Below, piece by piece: positions 48,356-57,551 of a stretch of DNA of 64,000 nt; within the stretch, counting starts at the first letter, position 1, and each line of letters begins with the position of its first letter. Source of the DNA: Bacteroidia bacterium (GTDB taxonomy: Bacteria; Bacteroidota; Bacteroidia; Flavobacteriales_D; Cryomorphaceae); NCBI GenBank assembly GCA_030427905.1, contig JAUICL010000005.1, forward strand, positions 124,001-188,000. The letters run 5' to 3'. The notes beneath the pieces were generated by a model, which did not search any database, was not told where the DNA came from, and worked only from the letters and a program-made list of their open reading frames with translations. The translations under genes were made by a program, and so were the position numbers.

Positions 48356-49921
48356 TCAGTAAACTTTAATAAAAACAGCATAGGGCACCAACTCTCCAAC
48401 ACTAAGTTGAGAATTTGAACCATCCGAGCTAAAGTCGTAGTTCAACTCTTCAAACAACCTTTCAATGTTTCTGGACTTGGTGATAAATGAAACATTCTCA
48501 AGCTTAACTCCCATTTCCCTGTCGAAATCTATACTTGCGGCTAGACCCAACAATTCACCTTTATCAGAGAAACAAGGCCCTCCTGAGTTCCCGTACCATA
48601 GCGGTAGGTCTGTTTGAAAAAAACCACTACTACCCTGTTGATCTGTCAATGCACTTACAATTCCTTTGTTCAACTTGACGTTTTCACCGAGCTGAGAGGC
48701 TATAGGAAACCCCAATGAGTACACTTCATCACCATACTTTGGGTTAAAATTAAACTTGATTGGTTCGATACCGAGCTGAGGAAGCTGATCTTCACTTATT
48801 CTTAATAAAGCGACGTCATAATCCTTATCAAAAGTCAGCACACGTGCTCGACAGTTCACCACTGAAGAATCAGGCATCTGAATTTGAACAATGATAGAGT
48901 CCGCATCATCAATTACATGATGATTTGTCGCCACGTAACCATCCCTATTTAGTAATACCCCACTACCCGACGACTTCCAATCTGCCGAAGGCATAAAATC
49001 CGGTTGGTAATAAGTCACTCCTCCTGCGGGATAGAGCTTTATAAAAGATTTTAAGCCAATCTCCAAAACGCTATTCGAGTAGCTTGCAAGTTTGTTATCA
49101 AACTGATAACCAGCCTTGTTTTGATACTCTAGAAAAAATGCATCCGGTCTGGCAGTTTTTCTGAGACTAAATATACCAGCACCGATACTCAGGTCTGTAT
49201 CCGTTGAATTCATGACCCAGCCGATGTATTTCTCGGGGTCCGATTGCGACCGATATACAAAAATGTCATACTCAAACGATTCACCCCCATCGATACTTCT
49301 ATAGACACCTTCGACCGGATCGAGGGGAGATCTCAATGCGGTAGCAATATTCTCAAAGAATTGTGCCTGACGCTGCCTTTCGAGTTCTCGCTGCTTCAAT
49401 ATCTCTTCTTCAAAATAAGTATAGACTTGCGCCTTGAGATTAACATTGTCTCCTTGGGCCCACTCCAGAGAGTCCCTAACAAAGTTCACCAATTCATCTC
49501 CAAAGTAATTGTACAGGCTGTCTGGAAAGGTAGACGTGGTAATAGTACCCCTTATCCTAAAATCATACTTCTCTCCTGAAACCTGATACTTCCCTATTCG
49601 CGACCTATTCTGGTAGGCATATCCATGTACAAAATCGATTTTTGGATAACCCACGGTGTAATCAACGATATACTTAATTCTCTGATCAGGATACTGAGCG
49701 ATCAATTGATTTTTAAACCCTGATTTGTAATCCAGCTTATTGCGGATAGTTCGGAAACGTACTTCTATAAATTCAGGACGTTTTTCCACTACTCCTATCA
49801 TCGTATCATCTACAAACAGGGAGTCATTACGGTAGCTCAAAATTGGTTCTGTTTGTCCAAAACCGTAGTATGCAATCACGGTTTGAAAAAGAATCAATAA
49901 GATGGTTGTCCTCTGCTTCAC
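48356..49921 (-). CDS. Secreted trypsin-like serine protease with a long N-terminal region
   Basis: 521 aa. Signal peptide MKQRTTILLILFQTVIAYYG. Residues ~25-310 are unassigned. The C-terminal ~200 residues form an S1/S1C-type chymotrypsin fold with the full triad: H335 in VATNHHV, D369 in DKDYDVALL and S446 in YGNSGGP. No PDZ domain follows, unlike DegP/HtrA. It is periplasmic or surface-located and its substrate is unknown. It is a single gene on the minus strand at the flank of the restriction island. Confidence 0.85.
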   Translation of the reverse strand: MKQRTTILLILFQTVIAYYGFGQTEPILSYRNDSLFVDDTMIGVVEKRPEFIEVRFRTIRNKLDYKSGFKNQLIAQYPDQRIKYIVDYTVGYPKIDFVHGYAYQNRSRIGKYQVSGEKYDFRIRGTITTSTFPDSLYNYFGDELVNFVRDSLEWAQGDNVNLKAQVYTYFEEEILKQRELERQRQAQFFENIATALRSPLDPVEGVYRSIDGGESFEYDIFVYRSQSDPEKYIGWVMNSTDTDLSIGAGIFSLRKTARPDAFFLEYQNKAGYQFDNKLASYSNSVLEIGLKSFIKLYPAGGVTYYQPDFMPSADWKSSGSGVLLNRDGYVATNHHVIDDADSIIVQIQMPDSSVVNCRARVLTFDKDYDVALLRISEDQLPQLGIEPIKFNFNPKYGDEVYSLGFPIASQLGENVKLNKGIVSALTDQQGSSGFFQTDLPLWYGNSGGPCFSDKGELLGLAASIDFDREMGVKLENVSFITKSRNIERLFEELNYDFSSDGSNSQLSVGELVPYAVFIKVY

Positions 49922-50073
49922 TCAATTACATTTCTATTAATCCCCACAAGATAATATGAATCAATGAAATTAGGGAACTGACATCATCCAAAGGGATTCT
50001 CGAAAGACGGCCACCATTTTTTAGGAAGCGAAAGTAAATGGCCCTTTTGGTCTAAATGAGCTTGCGCTCCAGC

Positions 50074-51003
50074 TTAAATAAATTGTCTTAAAAATACTCT
50101 CAATTCTTCAAAACCATGCTTGATCAATTCATGGTTATCGTGGATTGATTTACTGTCATTCCATGAGCGGCTCTTCTTATCTGTATACAGATAGATTGGG
50201 TCGTCGAATCTATTCCAATAAAGTTTGAAATTGGGTATAATAAACTCGTCATAATTAGGAATGAACCTTGAGTGTATTTCACGTAGACGGCTTTCAGGAT
50301 AATTAAATTTAAAAATGAATCTTTTGTAATCTACGATTAAGTCTAGGTGGTCAATAAAGTTCTTGCAAAATGGGAAGTAATCACCATTAATTTCTTTCAT
50401 TACAAACCGTTTATGGACAAAGGTTTCGCTCAACCGAAAACACATGTCTTCGATCAATTCCTGGGAAGTTTTTAGAATTTCGAATTCAAAACCTTCCTCT
50501 GTCGTTTCTCTGCTAGGACGTTCAAGATAAGATCCATTGACAATTTCTTTGATTTCTTGGATAACATCTTCAAGTAAAAGTTCATGCTCAAGAATTTCAT
50601 CATTTCCAAAGCTATAGTTTAGTGATCTCTGGACTGTTCCATAATCTTCTCTAATGATCAGAATACCCATTTCTCTATTATTCTTTTCCGAGTACTCATA
50701 CATATTCATTGAAGCAACTATAATGTGCTTCTCATTCATGTAGCACTTGGCATGCAGATTAGGGTGATGAAAAAGGTTCAGGTTTTTTATACTTAACAGC
50801 TTTTCTTTCTCAAAATCGTTTAACTTTTCTTCCCGGTAAACGACAAGTACTTCTACACCTCTGTCATCTGCATTTTTTAATGCTTTATAGAGCAGCTCCG
50901 ATGTTTGAATATACGGAGCAAGGATTACAACTTCTCGTTCAGCCTCTTTAATCATTCTCGGAATCCATTCCGAGAGTCCCTGTGTATTTAAAAACTTAGC
51001 CAC
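50074..51003 (-). CDS. Phospholipase D-like protein with one HKD-type motif, third gene of the McrBC operon
   Basis: 309 aa. The N-terminal ~125 residues form a PLD-like domain: EREVVILAPYIQTSELLYKAL, then a degenerate HKD motif HAKCYMNEKHIIVASMNMYE (H84, K86, Asp replaced by Asn/Glu, N100) and NREMGIL with E111. The remainder (~180 residues) is unassigned and may be the target-binding part. Single-motif PLD proteins such as the Nuc/BfiI nucleases act as dimers. Its start overlaps the end of mcrC by 8 bases, so it is co-translated with McrBC and is probably a nuclease or regulator of that system. Confidence 0.75.
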   Translation of the reverse strand: MAKFLNTQGLSEWIPRMIKEAEREVVILAPYIQTSELLYKALKNADDRGVEVLVVYREEKLNDFEKEKLLSIKNLNLFHHPNLHAKCYMNEKHIIVASMNMYEYSEKNNREMGILIIREDYGTVQRSLNYSFGNDEILEHELLLEDVIQEIKEIVNGSYLERPSRETTEEGFEFEILKTSQELIEDMCFRLSETFVHKRFVMKEINGDYFPFCKNFIDHLDLIVDYKRFIFKFNYPESRLREIHSRFIPNYDEFIIPNFKLYWNRFDDPIYLYTDKKSRSWNDSKSIHDNHELIKHGFEELRVFLRQFI

Positions 51004-52246
51004 TTTCTCTGCTTTCTAAAAATTCAATTTTTGCAATAATATCCCTCCCAATCCCCAAATTCAACCCATCCCCATCTAAAACATCCACAAACCCCAATTT
51101 ACAATGATGCTCCTGCTCATTCAAAGGCATGTGGTACTTCCCTGATACATCTTGTTCATCAGAAGACTTCGGGTACAGCAACATACTATACTTTGCATTC
51201 CAGTGGTGATTGTAAGCGAAAATCTGTTTTAGATCATTGTCATCTGGCCTTCTATTGGAAGGAATCTTCCATTTCGTATCAATGATGTATGTTTCTCCAT
51301 CCTTTTCCAGAACAAGATCAGGCTTAATTGTCTTATTCTCCCAAAAGAGTTTTGATCGTTGGCTCTTTACCTTCCACCCAGGGGGAGAATCCCGAAGCAA
51401 CTTCCGGTAAACGTACTCTTCCCAAAGCCTGTTCATGTCAAACATCAAAGCGATCATATCGTTCTGCCCAGTGCGAATATCAGGACGGAAGTTTAAGAGC
51501 AGCAGCTTGGCGATTTCAAGGGCTTTTTGATAAGGTTCCGTTTTACGGTTGCGACTGAGGCGCTCGAACGTTTTTGGATTGACCTTCAGTCGTTGGACAG
51601 GGGGAAAATCAAGCATCAATCTACCGATCAAATCACCAAGCTCAACTTTGTTGGCGAGACTTTCTGTAAGGCACAACGCCTCGTATAAGATCTGATGGAT
51701 CAAATGATCCCTGTCGTATGTAGTATGACGTGTGTAAAATCGTTCCTTATGGACGATGTTCTTGCTTATGTGTTGGCCAAAAACCAAAGCTCCACGCAAG
51801 GCTTTCTGCTGTCCTTCTTTCTTCCGATACTGCTTCATTAATCCTCTTCGGAACAGGTAATCGAGCTCGTTAAGAAACAACTCAAAGTACAAATCCAAAA
51901 TGGAGTTGGAGCGTAGCCGAAGGGGGGCATTGCCAACATCCTTGGCTGTAAGCAGCGAACAAGTCTTCAGCATTTCGAGCAAGACCTGATGCCAGACTTC
52001 CGTACTCCCAGACTTTCCCGTTTTTGGGAGAACTTCTATCGTAAGTTTCCCGATATGTATGACTCCGACATAAGAAGTGAACTTAATACCCTGTGGGATA
52101 AGGACAAAAAAAGGACACCCATCATTCTCTCGGAAATAGCTTTCAAACGCCTTGTGATGACCCTCTGTGAACGCTTCCCTAAAGCCCTTTTGCCCACTCT
52201 TAAAACAAACTGGCTCGTACTCAAACACCTGAAGTACCGTAGCCAT
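50996..52246 (-). CDS. mcrC: McrC-type nuclease subunit of a McrBC modification-dependent restriction system
   Basis: 416 aa. It pairs with the GTPase McrB to cleave DNA carrying modified cytosines. The N-terminal ~100 residues contain HIGKLTIEVLPKTG, typical of the McrC N-domain. The C-terminal PD-(D/E)XK nuclease is PDLVLEKDGETYIIDTKWK, with D310, D323 and K325. DMNRLWEEYVYRKL is a family signature just before it. It starts two bases after the end of mcrB (1-base gap) and overlaps the PLD gene. Confidence 0.92.
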   Translation of the reverse strand: MATVLQVFEYEPVCFKSGQKGFREAFTEGHHKAFESYFRENDGCPFFVLIPQGIKFTSYVGVIHIGKLTIEVLPKTGKSGSTEVWHQVLLEMLKTCSLLTAKDVGNAPLRLRSNSILDLYFELFLNELDYLFRRGLMKQYRKKEGQQKALRGALVFGQHISKNIVHKERFYTRHTTYDRDHLIHQILYEALCLTESLANKVELGDLIGRLMLDFPPVQRLKVNPKTFERLSRNRKTEPYQKALEIAKLLLLNFRPDIRTGQNDMIALMFDMNRLWEEYVYRKLLRDSPPGWKVKSQRSKLFWENKTIKPDLVLEKDGETYIIDTKWKIPSNRRPDDNDLKQIFAYNHHWNAKYSMLLYPKSSDEQDVSGKYHMPLNEQEHHCKLGFVDVLDGDGLNLGIGRDIIAKIEFLESRESG

Positions 52247-52247
52247 A

Positions 52248-54386
52248 TCAACTTACGTCCGCTTTCTTATTCATTAGGTGCTCTATAGCTTCCTGAATAC
52301 TTGTTTCATCCACTAGCTTAATGCTGTACACACCCTTGTTCTCATAATCGCTATCAATCCCATCATCAAAATCAGCAAACCCAACCGTATCAGACTTACT
52401 TGTCACAAAACCCCTTCCGACCACCATTCCAATCTTCGCGTAATCATTGTAGAAATACTCTTGTAAGAGTGGCACAATTCTATCATTAAAAACCCTAGCT
52501 AGTTGAGAAGCATCTTGAACACCAATAAAATAGGCATGCCCTATTAAGTGGTCTTTATCAAGCAGCTTCTCAATTCTTGAATTGATGGTCCTTAGAATGT
52601 CACTCAACTTAACACCTGAAATCACTACTTGGAGTTCTTTTAAATAATATTGTGGTGGCATCTCAATAAAGCTGAATCGTCTGCGCAATGCAGTGTCCAA
52701 TGCTTCAACTGATCGATCGGCAGTATTCATCGTGCCTAGAATATGAAGATTAGAAGGCACTCCAAATTTCTTTTTTGAATAAGGCAGAATAATTGACAAT
52801 TCATTTGCTTCATTTATTCGCTTATCAGGTTCAATTAATGTGATCAGTTCACCAAAAATGGCGGCGATATTTCCTCGATTAATCTCATCGATAATAAGAA
52901 CGAAGTCCTTTTTCCTGTTGTCCACAAGATTCGCTGCTCCCGAACTCTTGAAAAAATATTTCTTGAAATATTCTACGATTGGTATCAGATAGGGCTTCCA
53001 GTCTCTTATCTCATCGTTATAGATATATTCCTTTATGAATTCCTTTGTAACTACCATTTGAGTTCCCACTCCCGTTTGCGGTGTAGCTACGAAATTTCGC
53101 ATAGAGTTGACCCTCAAGTTAAAAGGTTTCTTTTGAGAAGGAGTCTCAAGTATAAATTCTCCTTCTTCATTAAGCCAATTAACGAAGTCATCATATGCAT
53201 CATCGAAGCTCTTATCTTCCTCACTCTTCGTGGCCTCTGTGCATATTTCCCTAAAAATACCTGGAACTGTAGCATACGTGATCGTGTCGCCTTCTGATTT
53301 TGGCTCTTGAGGTTTTATACCTTCTACAAAATCTTCGTATGTCATACTCTGGTGGAAGGTGACCATTTGAATTTGTCCAGCAGCCACCAGTTCATCATAG
53401 ACTTTCTTATTGCTTTTATGATCACCTTCAACATATCGAACTGGAGAGCAAATTTGTACAGAAAGATCAATGGAATTATAGGTTTTCCCTGTGCCGGGCG
53501 GGCCGTATAAAATGGTGTTCTTTGGCTTCATCGATTCTGTTGTTTTTTTGTCCCTTTTTTTTTCACTTGATGTTGCCGACCTATTTATATCCGGAGCAAC
53601 TTCAAGAGCCTCTTCAACTTTGATATTCTTGTAAGCCAACATCTTTAGAAAAGAGTTAGATGTACTACTATCCCTCCGATTATTAAGCTTGCCAGTTTTC
53701 GCATTTCTCCTGATGTATTCTGTGGCGGCAGCTTTATGATTCCCCAGTAAATCTAGCGGAAGATCATTCCACTCTTTGACTTTTACAATGACATTAACCA
53801 AATTGTCAACACTTTTGAATTCAAATTTGGTTTCAAACCGTCTCTCATTTTCTTTTGCAAAGTCCCGATTGAGCATGAATCCCAATCTTATAAGGCCTGT
53901 ATCACCATAATGATATTCCCACACGAAGCAATTTCCTATTTCGACTCCGAATAGCTTCCCATCTGTTTTTAGTGCGAACCTTGTATAGTAAGGGGGTACT
54001 TCTAACTCATTGAGTACTCCATTCACGAAAGACAACCAATCATAAAAAAGCTTTTTATCTGCAATTTGATTAAATGCTTCTAGAAAGTCTTTCTGTTCAG
54101 TCCTATCAAATACAAGCTTTTCAGTAATCTCAACATCAAACTTCTTGGCAAATCGATCTCTTACATTGTTATCTGAACCAAAGGATCTAGTAGATAAGTC
54201 AATGTCTTTCAGCTTGGCCAGTTCAGATATCACATATTTTATGGGAAAGCTTTTGCCAAACTTTTCAAATCGGTACTTCCATTCTTGTTGACCCGAAGGG
54301 ACGCTCTCTTCGTTTTGTGTATGCCACCATTGGTCTACTTCATTGGTAGTTAAGCTCTCTAGGAGTATAGAAAAATCAGATACCAT
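52248..54386 (-). CDS. mcrB: McrB-type AAA+ GTPase subunit
   Basis: 712 aa. The N-terminal ~280 residues should hold the DNA-recognition domain; it is not the E. coli McrB type and its specificity cannot be read by eye. The AAA+ GTPase core has Walker A ILYGPPGTGKTYNS (G295-T302), Walker B FVLIIDEINRGN (495-506) and the McrB signature GTMNTADRS (551-559), with RRRFSF after it. It is first in the mcrB-mcrC-PLD group and lies 21 bases downstream of hsdR, so it could be read from the same transcript. Confidence 0.92.
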   Translation of the reverse strand: MVSDFSILLESLTTNEVDQWWHTQNEESVPSGQQEWKYRFEKFGKSFPIKYVISELAKLKDIDLSTRSFGSDNNVRDRFAKKFDVEITEKLVFDRTEQKDFLEAFNQIADKKLFYDWLSFVNGVLNELEVPPYYTRFALKTDGKLFGVEIGNCFVWEYHYGDTGLIRLGFMLNRDFAKENERRFETKFEFKSVDNLVNVIVKVKEWNDLPLDLLGNHKAAATEYIRRNAKTGKLNNRRDSSTSNSFLKMLAYKNIKVEEALEVAPDINRSATSSEKKRDKKTTESMKPKNTILYGPPGTGKTYNSIDLSVQICSPVRYVEGDHKSNKKVYDELVAAGQIQMVTFHQSMTYEDFVEGIKPQEPKSEGDTITYATVPGIFREICTEATKSEEDKSFDDAYDDFVNWLNEEGEFILETPSQKKPFNLRVNSMRNFVATPQTGVGTQMVVTKEFIKEYIYNDEIRDWKPYLIPIVEYFKKYFFKSSGAANLVDNRKKDFVLIIDEINRGNIAAIFGELITLIEPDKRINEANELSIILPYSKKKFGVPSNLHILGTMNTADRSVEALDTALRRRFSFIEMPPQYYLKELQVVISGVKLSDILRTINSRIEKLLDKDHLIGHAYFIGVQDASQLARVFNDRIVPLLQEYFYNDYAKIGMVVGRGFVTSKSDTVGFADFDDGIDSDYENKGVYSIKLVDETSIQEAIEHLMNKKADVS

Positions 54387-54407
54387 TCTTTATTCATTAA
54401 ATCATAA

Positions 54408-57400
54408 TCAAGCCCTACCCCTTTTAAAATTCTCCGCCTGCTCAAAAATCTCCTTATACACCTCGTCTCTATCTACAGGAGGATAACCGTGCTCTGCCAG
54501 CAAGATAATTAAGTCTGCCTTGAGCTCGGCTTTTATATCATCTCGCTTGCTCCAATCGGTGTACTTGGCCTTGTCATCAACAACATCCTTTACCTCCTGA
54601 GCTAAGGCAATCAGCTTATCTTCTGGATAATTGAAATCATACTTATGAGCGAGTTCTTTTAAAATGTCATAAAAGGCCTTTTCCTCAAAGTCTATCCCCA
54701 TTTCTGCATACGACTCCCGCTCTTTTCTCATTTCGTGGTAGAGATTGATAATCTCATCCGTAAAGTCTTCGAGGACTTCGCTTCGTAGCACATCATCTTC
54801 TTTTCGTTCATTGTAGGCATCAATCAAGCTCCGGAATTTCTGCGAGAAATCAATTCCCTTCATTCTGTTTACCATCTTGAAGTCGGCGATAGCTTTAGCT
54901 AGTAGCTTCTGAAGAAGCTGTATTTTGGTATGCGGCAGCTTGATTTTATCAATCTTGGCCAAATACGTTTCGTCAAAAATATCCACTTCCTTTTCGTCCT
55001 TCTCACCAAGTTTAAACAACTCCTCTACTCCCTCACTCACAATGGCATCCTTTATCAAATCGCGGACCTTGGCATTCATTTGAGCTGTATCTGGAGCATC
55101 TTGCTTTGTGAGCTTGAACACAATCGAACGCACGGCAACATAGAAGTGAATCCTATCGCGCTCCGTATTCTCAAATGCCTCGCTCCCCGAGCAGATATCA
55201 TAGGCAGCTTTCATACGTTTTACGATTCCCATAAAACGCTTTTCGAAAGAAACCGTCTCCAATACGTACTCAGCAGCTTGGTTTAAGGTGTTTAACTGGT
55301 CGAGCGGACTGCCATTAAAATATGGAGCCGAATCGAAATGATGAAACATATTGTCGAGCATCGAAAGATGATCCCTGGCGACCACAATCGACGTTTGTAT
55401 ATCCTCGAAGTTCTGACGATCAGCCTGACCATATTGCTTTAGAGCTTTGTTCATCTGACGCTTAATGCCGATGTAGTCCACCACCAAACCTTTGTCCTTA
55501 CCTTCAAATTTTCTATTGACCCTTGAAATAGTCTGTATCAAACTGTGCTTTTGAATAGGCTTATCGATATACATGGTGTCCAGAAAAGGCACATCAAACC
55601 CAGTGAGCCACATATCTACAACGACAGCAATTTTAAAATTGCTCTTCGCATTCTTAAACTGACGGTCAAGCTCCTTTCTGTACTCACTTGTACCAAGGGC
55701 TTCATACATTTCTTTCGGGTCATCCTTTCCACGAGTCATTACCATTTTGATACGCTCCATCGGCTTTATTTCTCGCTTCTCCTTCTCAGTGAGCTCCACT
55801 CCTTCTTCATGCGTTTTAACCTCCGCCCATGCTGGTCTTAATCTGATGATTTCATTGTATAAGTTCCAGGCTATTTCCCGCTTGCTGCAAACAAACATCG
55901 CCTTCCCATAGAGTGTTGCTCCTTCATCTACCCGCGACTCGTAATGATGCACGAAATCTTCAGCAATAGCCGTTAGCCTATCCGGATCACCTAGTATATG
56001 ACTCATATGGGCCATTTGCCGTTTGCTCTCGTCAATATGATACTCCGTCGCACCTTCAGCCGCGGCATTCTCGTAGTAAGTCTCAATCTCTTCAAGCTTC
56101 GAGTTGTTCAACAACACCTTTGCTGCTCTACCTTCATAAACGATGCGGACGGTGATTTCGTCACGCACCGACTCGGTCATGGTATAGGAATCTACAATTT
56201 CACCAAAGACATCCATGGTCGCATCAATAGGCGTACCAGTGAAGCCCACGTATGTGGCATTTGGCAGTGAATCGTGAAGGTGTTTGGCGAATCCAAACGA
56301 CTTCTTTACGCCTTGATCAGTAATGCGCACCTTTTGGTCCAAATTCGTTTGACTGCGGTGCGCTTCATCCGAAATGCAAATCACATTAGACCGATCCGTC
56401 AGGAGCTCTGTATCTTCATTGAATTTGTGAATGGTGGTAAGAAACACGCCACCGCTATTCCTGCCTTTTAACTTTTCGCGCAAATCTTCACGACTCGTAA
56501 CACTCACGATCACATTATCGCCTACGTAACCTTTTGCACTCGAAAACTGTCCCGAAAGCTGGTCGTCGAGATCGGTGCGATCTGTAATCAATACGATGGT
56601 AGGGCTGGCTAATTCGACACTCTTCATCAACAAGCGCGAAAAAAAGAGCATGGTAAAGCTCTTGCCACATCCTGTAGCTCCAAAATACGTTCCGCCTTTC
56701 CCATCGCCCTCTGGCCTTTTATGAGATAAAATGTTCTGGAACAACTTAGTTGCCGCATAATACTGTGGATACCGACAAAGTATTTTCTCATCCTTCCTCG
56801 ATGAATCAGGCAAGTAAATGAAATGGTGTACAATGTTGAGCAAACGCTCCTTGTTCAACATACCTTGTATCAGGGTATACATCGATGTGATCCCCTGTAT
56901 ATCGGTCTCGTGTCCATCTATCTTACGCCACGAATAAAAGAACTCATAAGGGGCAAACAATGAACCAGCCTTGTTATTGACTCCATCACTAATCACACAA
57001 AACGCATTGTACTTAAATAGTTCTGGGATGTCTCGCCGATATCTAATCGTCAACTGCTCATAAGCCTTGTATATAGATACGGTTTCGTTAATCGCCGTTT
57101 TCAATTCGAGTACAACCAATGGAATACCGTTGATATAAAGAATCAAATCGGGTATGCGTTTCTCAAAGCCAACTATCTCCAATTGATTCACCACTCTAAA
57201 CTGATTATTCGAAGTGGTATCGTAATCGAGAAACTGGATATAGATGTCCTTCTCATTTGGGTCATCGCGCTTGAGCATAAATCCATCGCGCACCCAGCTC
57301 ATTACTTTCTTATTGGACTCGTAGAGATCTGATGCTGGAAGCTTTTGAAGCTCCAGTATGATAAAATCGACCTCATGAGCAGTTATACCATCTTGAGCAT

Positions 57401-57548
57401 ACCGCCCAAAGAGAAAACTCCGAAGATCACTTTCAATAAGCACTTCATCCGGCTCACGCTCAATCTGATCTCCTCTTAAATACGTATAGCCTTCCCCTTT
57501 CAGGAGATCTATATAGGCTTCTTCAAGTTGCGACTCAATAAACTTCAT
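54408..57548 (-). CDS. hsdR: Type I restriction enzyme R subunit
   Basis: 1046 aa, the usual size. It cuts unmethylated DNA after ATP-driven translocation in complex with HsdM and HsdS. The N-terminal PD-(D/E)XK nuclease is PDLILYINGIPLVVLELKT (D134, E148, K150). The SF2 motor has Walker A GATGCGKS (290-297), DEAH in ISDEAHRSQTN (394-397) and TISRVNRKFEGK (motif VI region). The C-terminal helical domain follows. The gene is separated from hsdS by five other genes, and hsdM is not in the window. Confidence 0.95.
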   Translation of the reverse strand: MKFIESQLEEAYIDLLKGEGYTYLRGDQIEREPDEVLIESDLRSFLFGRYAQDGITAHEVDFIILELQKLPASDLYESNKKVMSWVRDGFMLKRDDPNEKDIYIQFLDYDTTSNNQFRVVNQLEIVGFEKRIPDLILYINGIPLVVLELKTAINETVSIYKAYEQLTIRYRRDIPELFKYNAFCVISDGVNNKAGSLFAPYEFFYSWRKIDGHETDIQGITSMYTLIQGMLNKERLLNIVHHFIYLPDSSRKDEKILCRYPQYYAATKLFQNILSHKRPEGDGKGGTYFGATGCGKSFTMLFFSRLLMKSVELASPTIVLITDRTDLDDQLSGQFSSAKGYVGDNVIVSVTSREDLREKLKGRNSGGVFLTTIHKFNEDTELLTDRSNVICISDEAHRSQTNLDQKVRITDQGVKKSFGFAKHLHDSLPNATYVGFTGTPIDATMDVFGEIVDSYTMTESVRDEITVRIVYEGRAAKVLLNNSKLEEIETYYENAAAEGATEYHIDESKRQMAHMSHILGDPDRLTAIAEDFVHHYESRVDEGATLYGKAMFVCSKREIAWNLYNEIIRLRPAWAEVKTHEEGVELTEKEKREIKPMERIKMVMTRGKDDPKEMYEALGTSEYRKELDRQFKNAKSNFKIAVVVDMWLTGFDVPFLDTMYIDKPIQKHSLIQTISRVNRKFEGKDKGLVVDYIGIKRQMNKALKQYGQADRQNFEDIQTSIVVARDHLSMLDNMFHHFDSAPYFNGSPLDQLNTLNQAAEYVLETVSFEKRFMGIVKRMKAAYDICSGSEAFENTERDRIHFYVAVRSIVFKLTKQDAPDTAQMNAKVRDLIKDAIVSEGVEELFKLGEKDEKEVDIFDETYLAKIDKIKLPHTKIQLLQKLLAKAIADFKMVNRMKGIDFSQKFRSLIDAYNERKEDDVLRSEVLEDFTDEIINLYHEMRKERESYAEMGIDFEEKAFYDILKELAHKYDFNYPEDKLIALAQEVKDVVDDKAKYTDWSKRDDIKAELKADLIILLAEHGYPPVDRDEVYKEIFEQAENFKRGRA

Positions 57549-57551
57549 CGT

